Shown: positions 47,521-48,830 of the stretch, one piece after another | How the letters are laid out: each line of letters begins with the position of its first letter | How positions within the stretch are numbered: the stretch's first letter is position 1 | Assembly (NCBI GenBank): GCA_905182765.1 | Contig: CAJJCV010000038.1 | Coordinates: 1-48,830 of the forward strand | From: Cryomorphaceae bacterium BACL29 MAG-121220-bin8 | GTDB lineage: Bacteria; Bacteroidota; Bacteroidia; Flavobacteriales; Flavobacteriaceae | Direction of reading: 5' to 3' | Length of the DNA: 48,830 nucleotides | Program-made: the position numbers and the translations under genes | Notes under the pieces: model-generated | What the model saw: the letters and a program-made list of their open reading frames with translations, nothing else | Database searches by the model: none | What the model was told of the DNA's origin: nothing

Positions 47521-48453
47521 TTGGATTACTCAAAAATATTAAACATAAATTCTGGAAATGCTGTATGCTATTCTGGATACAGAGAAGGTCAAACACCAGG
47601 CATATCCTTCCCTACTTACAATCAAGTTAAAGAGGATTTATTAATTATTGAAAAAAACTGGAAATACATAAGATTGTACAGTTGTGATCATCATTCAAAA
47701 ACTGTTTTAGAAGTTATAGAACAAGAGAAGTTTAATATAAAAGTAATGCTTGGTTGTTATATTGAAGCAGAGGTAAACAATTATTCTTGTCCTTGGGGTG
47801 GCGAACACTCAGTTGAGAAACTAGAACTTAATAAAAAAGGTAATTTAAATAGAGTTAATTTACTTTCTGAATTAGCGAATACTTATCCTAATATAATTTT
47901 TTCACTCTCTGTTGGAAATGAAGCATGCGTTAGTTGGACTGATCATATGGTTCCAGTAGAAAGTGTGATTGAATATGTGAAAATTGTAAAAAAGAAAGCT
48001 AAACAACCAGTAACATTTTGTGAAAACTATGTTACTTGGGTAAACAAATTAGAAAAACTTGTAGATGTTTTAGATTTTATTTCAATTCACACCTATCCAC
48101 AGTGGGAAAATGTGTTTATTGATGATGCTATAAACTATACAATAGAAAATTACAATCTTGTAAAAAAAAGGTATCCTAATAAACTGATTGTTATAACTGA
48201 AGCTGGATGGGCAACTTCAACAAATGATATTGAAATAAAAAAATATAACACAAACGAACATTTTCAAAAGATCTATTACAAACAACTTTCTAAATGGAGT
48301 GAAGATGAAAAAATTCTAACGTTTGTATTTGAAGCATTCGACGAACCATGGAAAGGTTCAGATGATCCTAACGAGCCTGAAAAACATTGGGGTCTATTTA
48401 ATGAAGATCGAACACCAAAACACACAATGAAGGAAGAAGTTTATAAGAAATAA
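47521..48453 (+). CDS. second GH17-family enzyme without signal peptide
   Basis: This 310-residue protein starts at TTG 47521; an in-frame TAA lies directly before it and there is no other early start that keeps the conserved AVCYSGYREGQTPG. No signal or membrane segment is present. The GH17 acid/base is Glu134 in LSVGNEACVSW and the nucleophile is Glu227 in VITEAGWATSTN. LTFVFEAFDEPWKG ends the barrel. It is only distantly alike the 46631 copy and closer in its N-terminal pattern to the lipoprotein GH17 of this operon, so this is not a recent tandem copy of its neighbour. It is the last gene of the operon. Confidence 0.85.
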   Translation: MDYSKILNINSGNAVCYSGYREGQTPGISFPTYNQVKEDLLIIEKNWKYIRLYSCDHHSKTVLEVIEQEKFNIKVMLGCYIEAEVNNYSCPWGGEHSVEKLELNKKGNLNRVNLLSELANTYPNIIFSLSVGNEACVSWTDHMVPVESVIEYVKIVKKKAKQPVTFCENYVTWVNKLEKLVDVLDFISIHTYPQWENVFIDDAINYTIENYNLVKKRYPNKLIVITEAGWATSTNDIEIKKYNTNEHFQKIYYKQLSKWSEDEKILTFVFEAFDEPWKGSDDPNEPEKHWGLFNEDRTPKHTMKEEVYKK

Positions 48454-48516
48454 TATTTTTTATAAAGATAAATCTTGTTCTGTAATACTTATTTGTCATA
48501 TCTTTACGTTTCAAAT

Positions 48517-48589
<73 letters not shown>

Positions 48590-48600
48590 CTAAAACAATA

Positions 48601-48637
48601 AAACGGTTATACTTTTATAAAGTGTAGCCGTTTTTTT
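48601..48637 (+). terminator. rho-independent terminator after tRNA-fMet
   Basis: AACGGTTATACTTT, loop TATA, AAGTGTAGCCGTT and T7 form a long hairpin of about 13 pairs with two G:T wobbles, followed by a U-tract, 11 bases after the tRNA. Confidence 0.85.
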
Positions 48638-48830
48638 ATTTAAAAAGACCTCGTTTAAATACTCTCAAAGATTAGTAGAATTTCTTCCAGCGATTATTAG
48701 AACAGTTCAAAATAGTATTGAAAAAGTTTAACGTCATTTAAGAATTTAGTTTATTATATTTGGAGAGGTTCGTGCCAAAACACGCCATAGCTCATATACA
48801 AACACGTTGTGTGCAATTTAAAAAAAGTAT
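48638..48830 (+). other. non-coding right end with short inverted repeats
   Basis: No gene is supported. It holds a -7-like TATATTTG (48755-48762) followed by CGTG-N6-CACG (48771-48784), a second copy of AAACACG (48778 and 48800) and ACAC-GTT-GTGT (48802-48812). A short reading frame near 48662-48731 ending at TAA has no start codon and is not called. Confidence 0.5.

Noticed and set aside
48662-48731. Short open frame ending LPAIIRTVQNSIEKV
   Set aside because: It has no start codon, lies just after a terminator, and is too short to support as a gene fragment.

Overview
The window looks like part of the chromosome of a marine member of the Bacteroidota, most likely Flavobacteriaceae. The base composition is very AT-rich and the genes are tightly packed. 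Starts lack Shine-Dalgarno sequences, and several promoters carry the Bacteroidota -7 element TAnnTTTG. Family markers agree: a PF14121-type putative porin, a DUF5117/DUF4953-type metalloprotease, an NhaD antiporter, a DUF4136 lipoprotein and many short lipoprotein signals. I see no phage, insertion sequence or CRISPR array.

Layout. Positions 1-37522 are mostly housekeeping. In order they hold: the 3' part of murB, a small Cys-containing membrane protein, an ECF-type sigma factor and an Nramp-like transporter; lipA and lpxK; a Nif3-like protein and a coiled-coil protein with a degenerate zinc ribbon; tRNA-Val(TAC) and a flavodoxin-fold reductase; a frameshifted SRPBCC gene; an esterase lipoprotein, folC and nhaD; gltB-gltD (glutamate synthase); a putative porin; rnhB and a large lipoprotein; lipB with a 52-residue Pmp3-family protein; lysS; a zinc metalloprotease; hemL, a GH73/LysM lipoprotein and an ACC-deaminase-like enzyme; a DUF4136 lipoprotein; alaS; an M23 peptidase and a MerR regulator; der and era.

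Positions 37945-48453 form one dense seven-gene plus-strand operon preceded by a 422-base non-coding region. It encodes a giant GH149-type beta-1,3-glucan phosphorylase, three glycosidase lipoproteins (GH17, a clan GH-A hydrolase, GH30), a GPH/MFS sugar symporter and two GH17 proteins without signal peptides. Together they suggest use of laminarin-like beta-1,3(1,6)-glucan. Lipoproteins would cut and debranch the glucan outside the cytoplasm, the symporter would import oligosaccharides, and the phosphorylase plus leaderless GH17 enzymes would finish the job inside, saving ATP by releasing glucose 1-phosphate. The operon has no SusC/SusD pair, GH3 or GH16 gene, and no local regulator. This is the most interesting system in the window.

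The right end carries an initiator tRNA-fMet, a strong terminator, and about 190 bases with a promoter-like element and short inverted repeats, which may be the start of another element running off the window.
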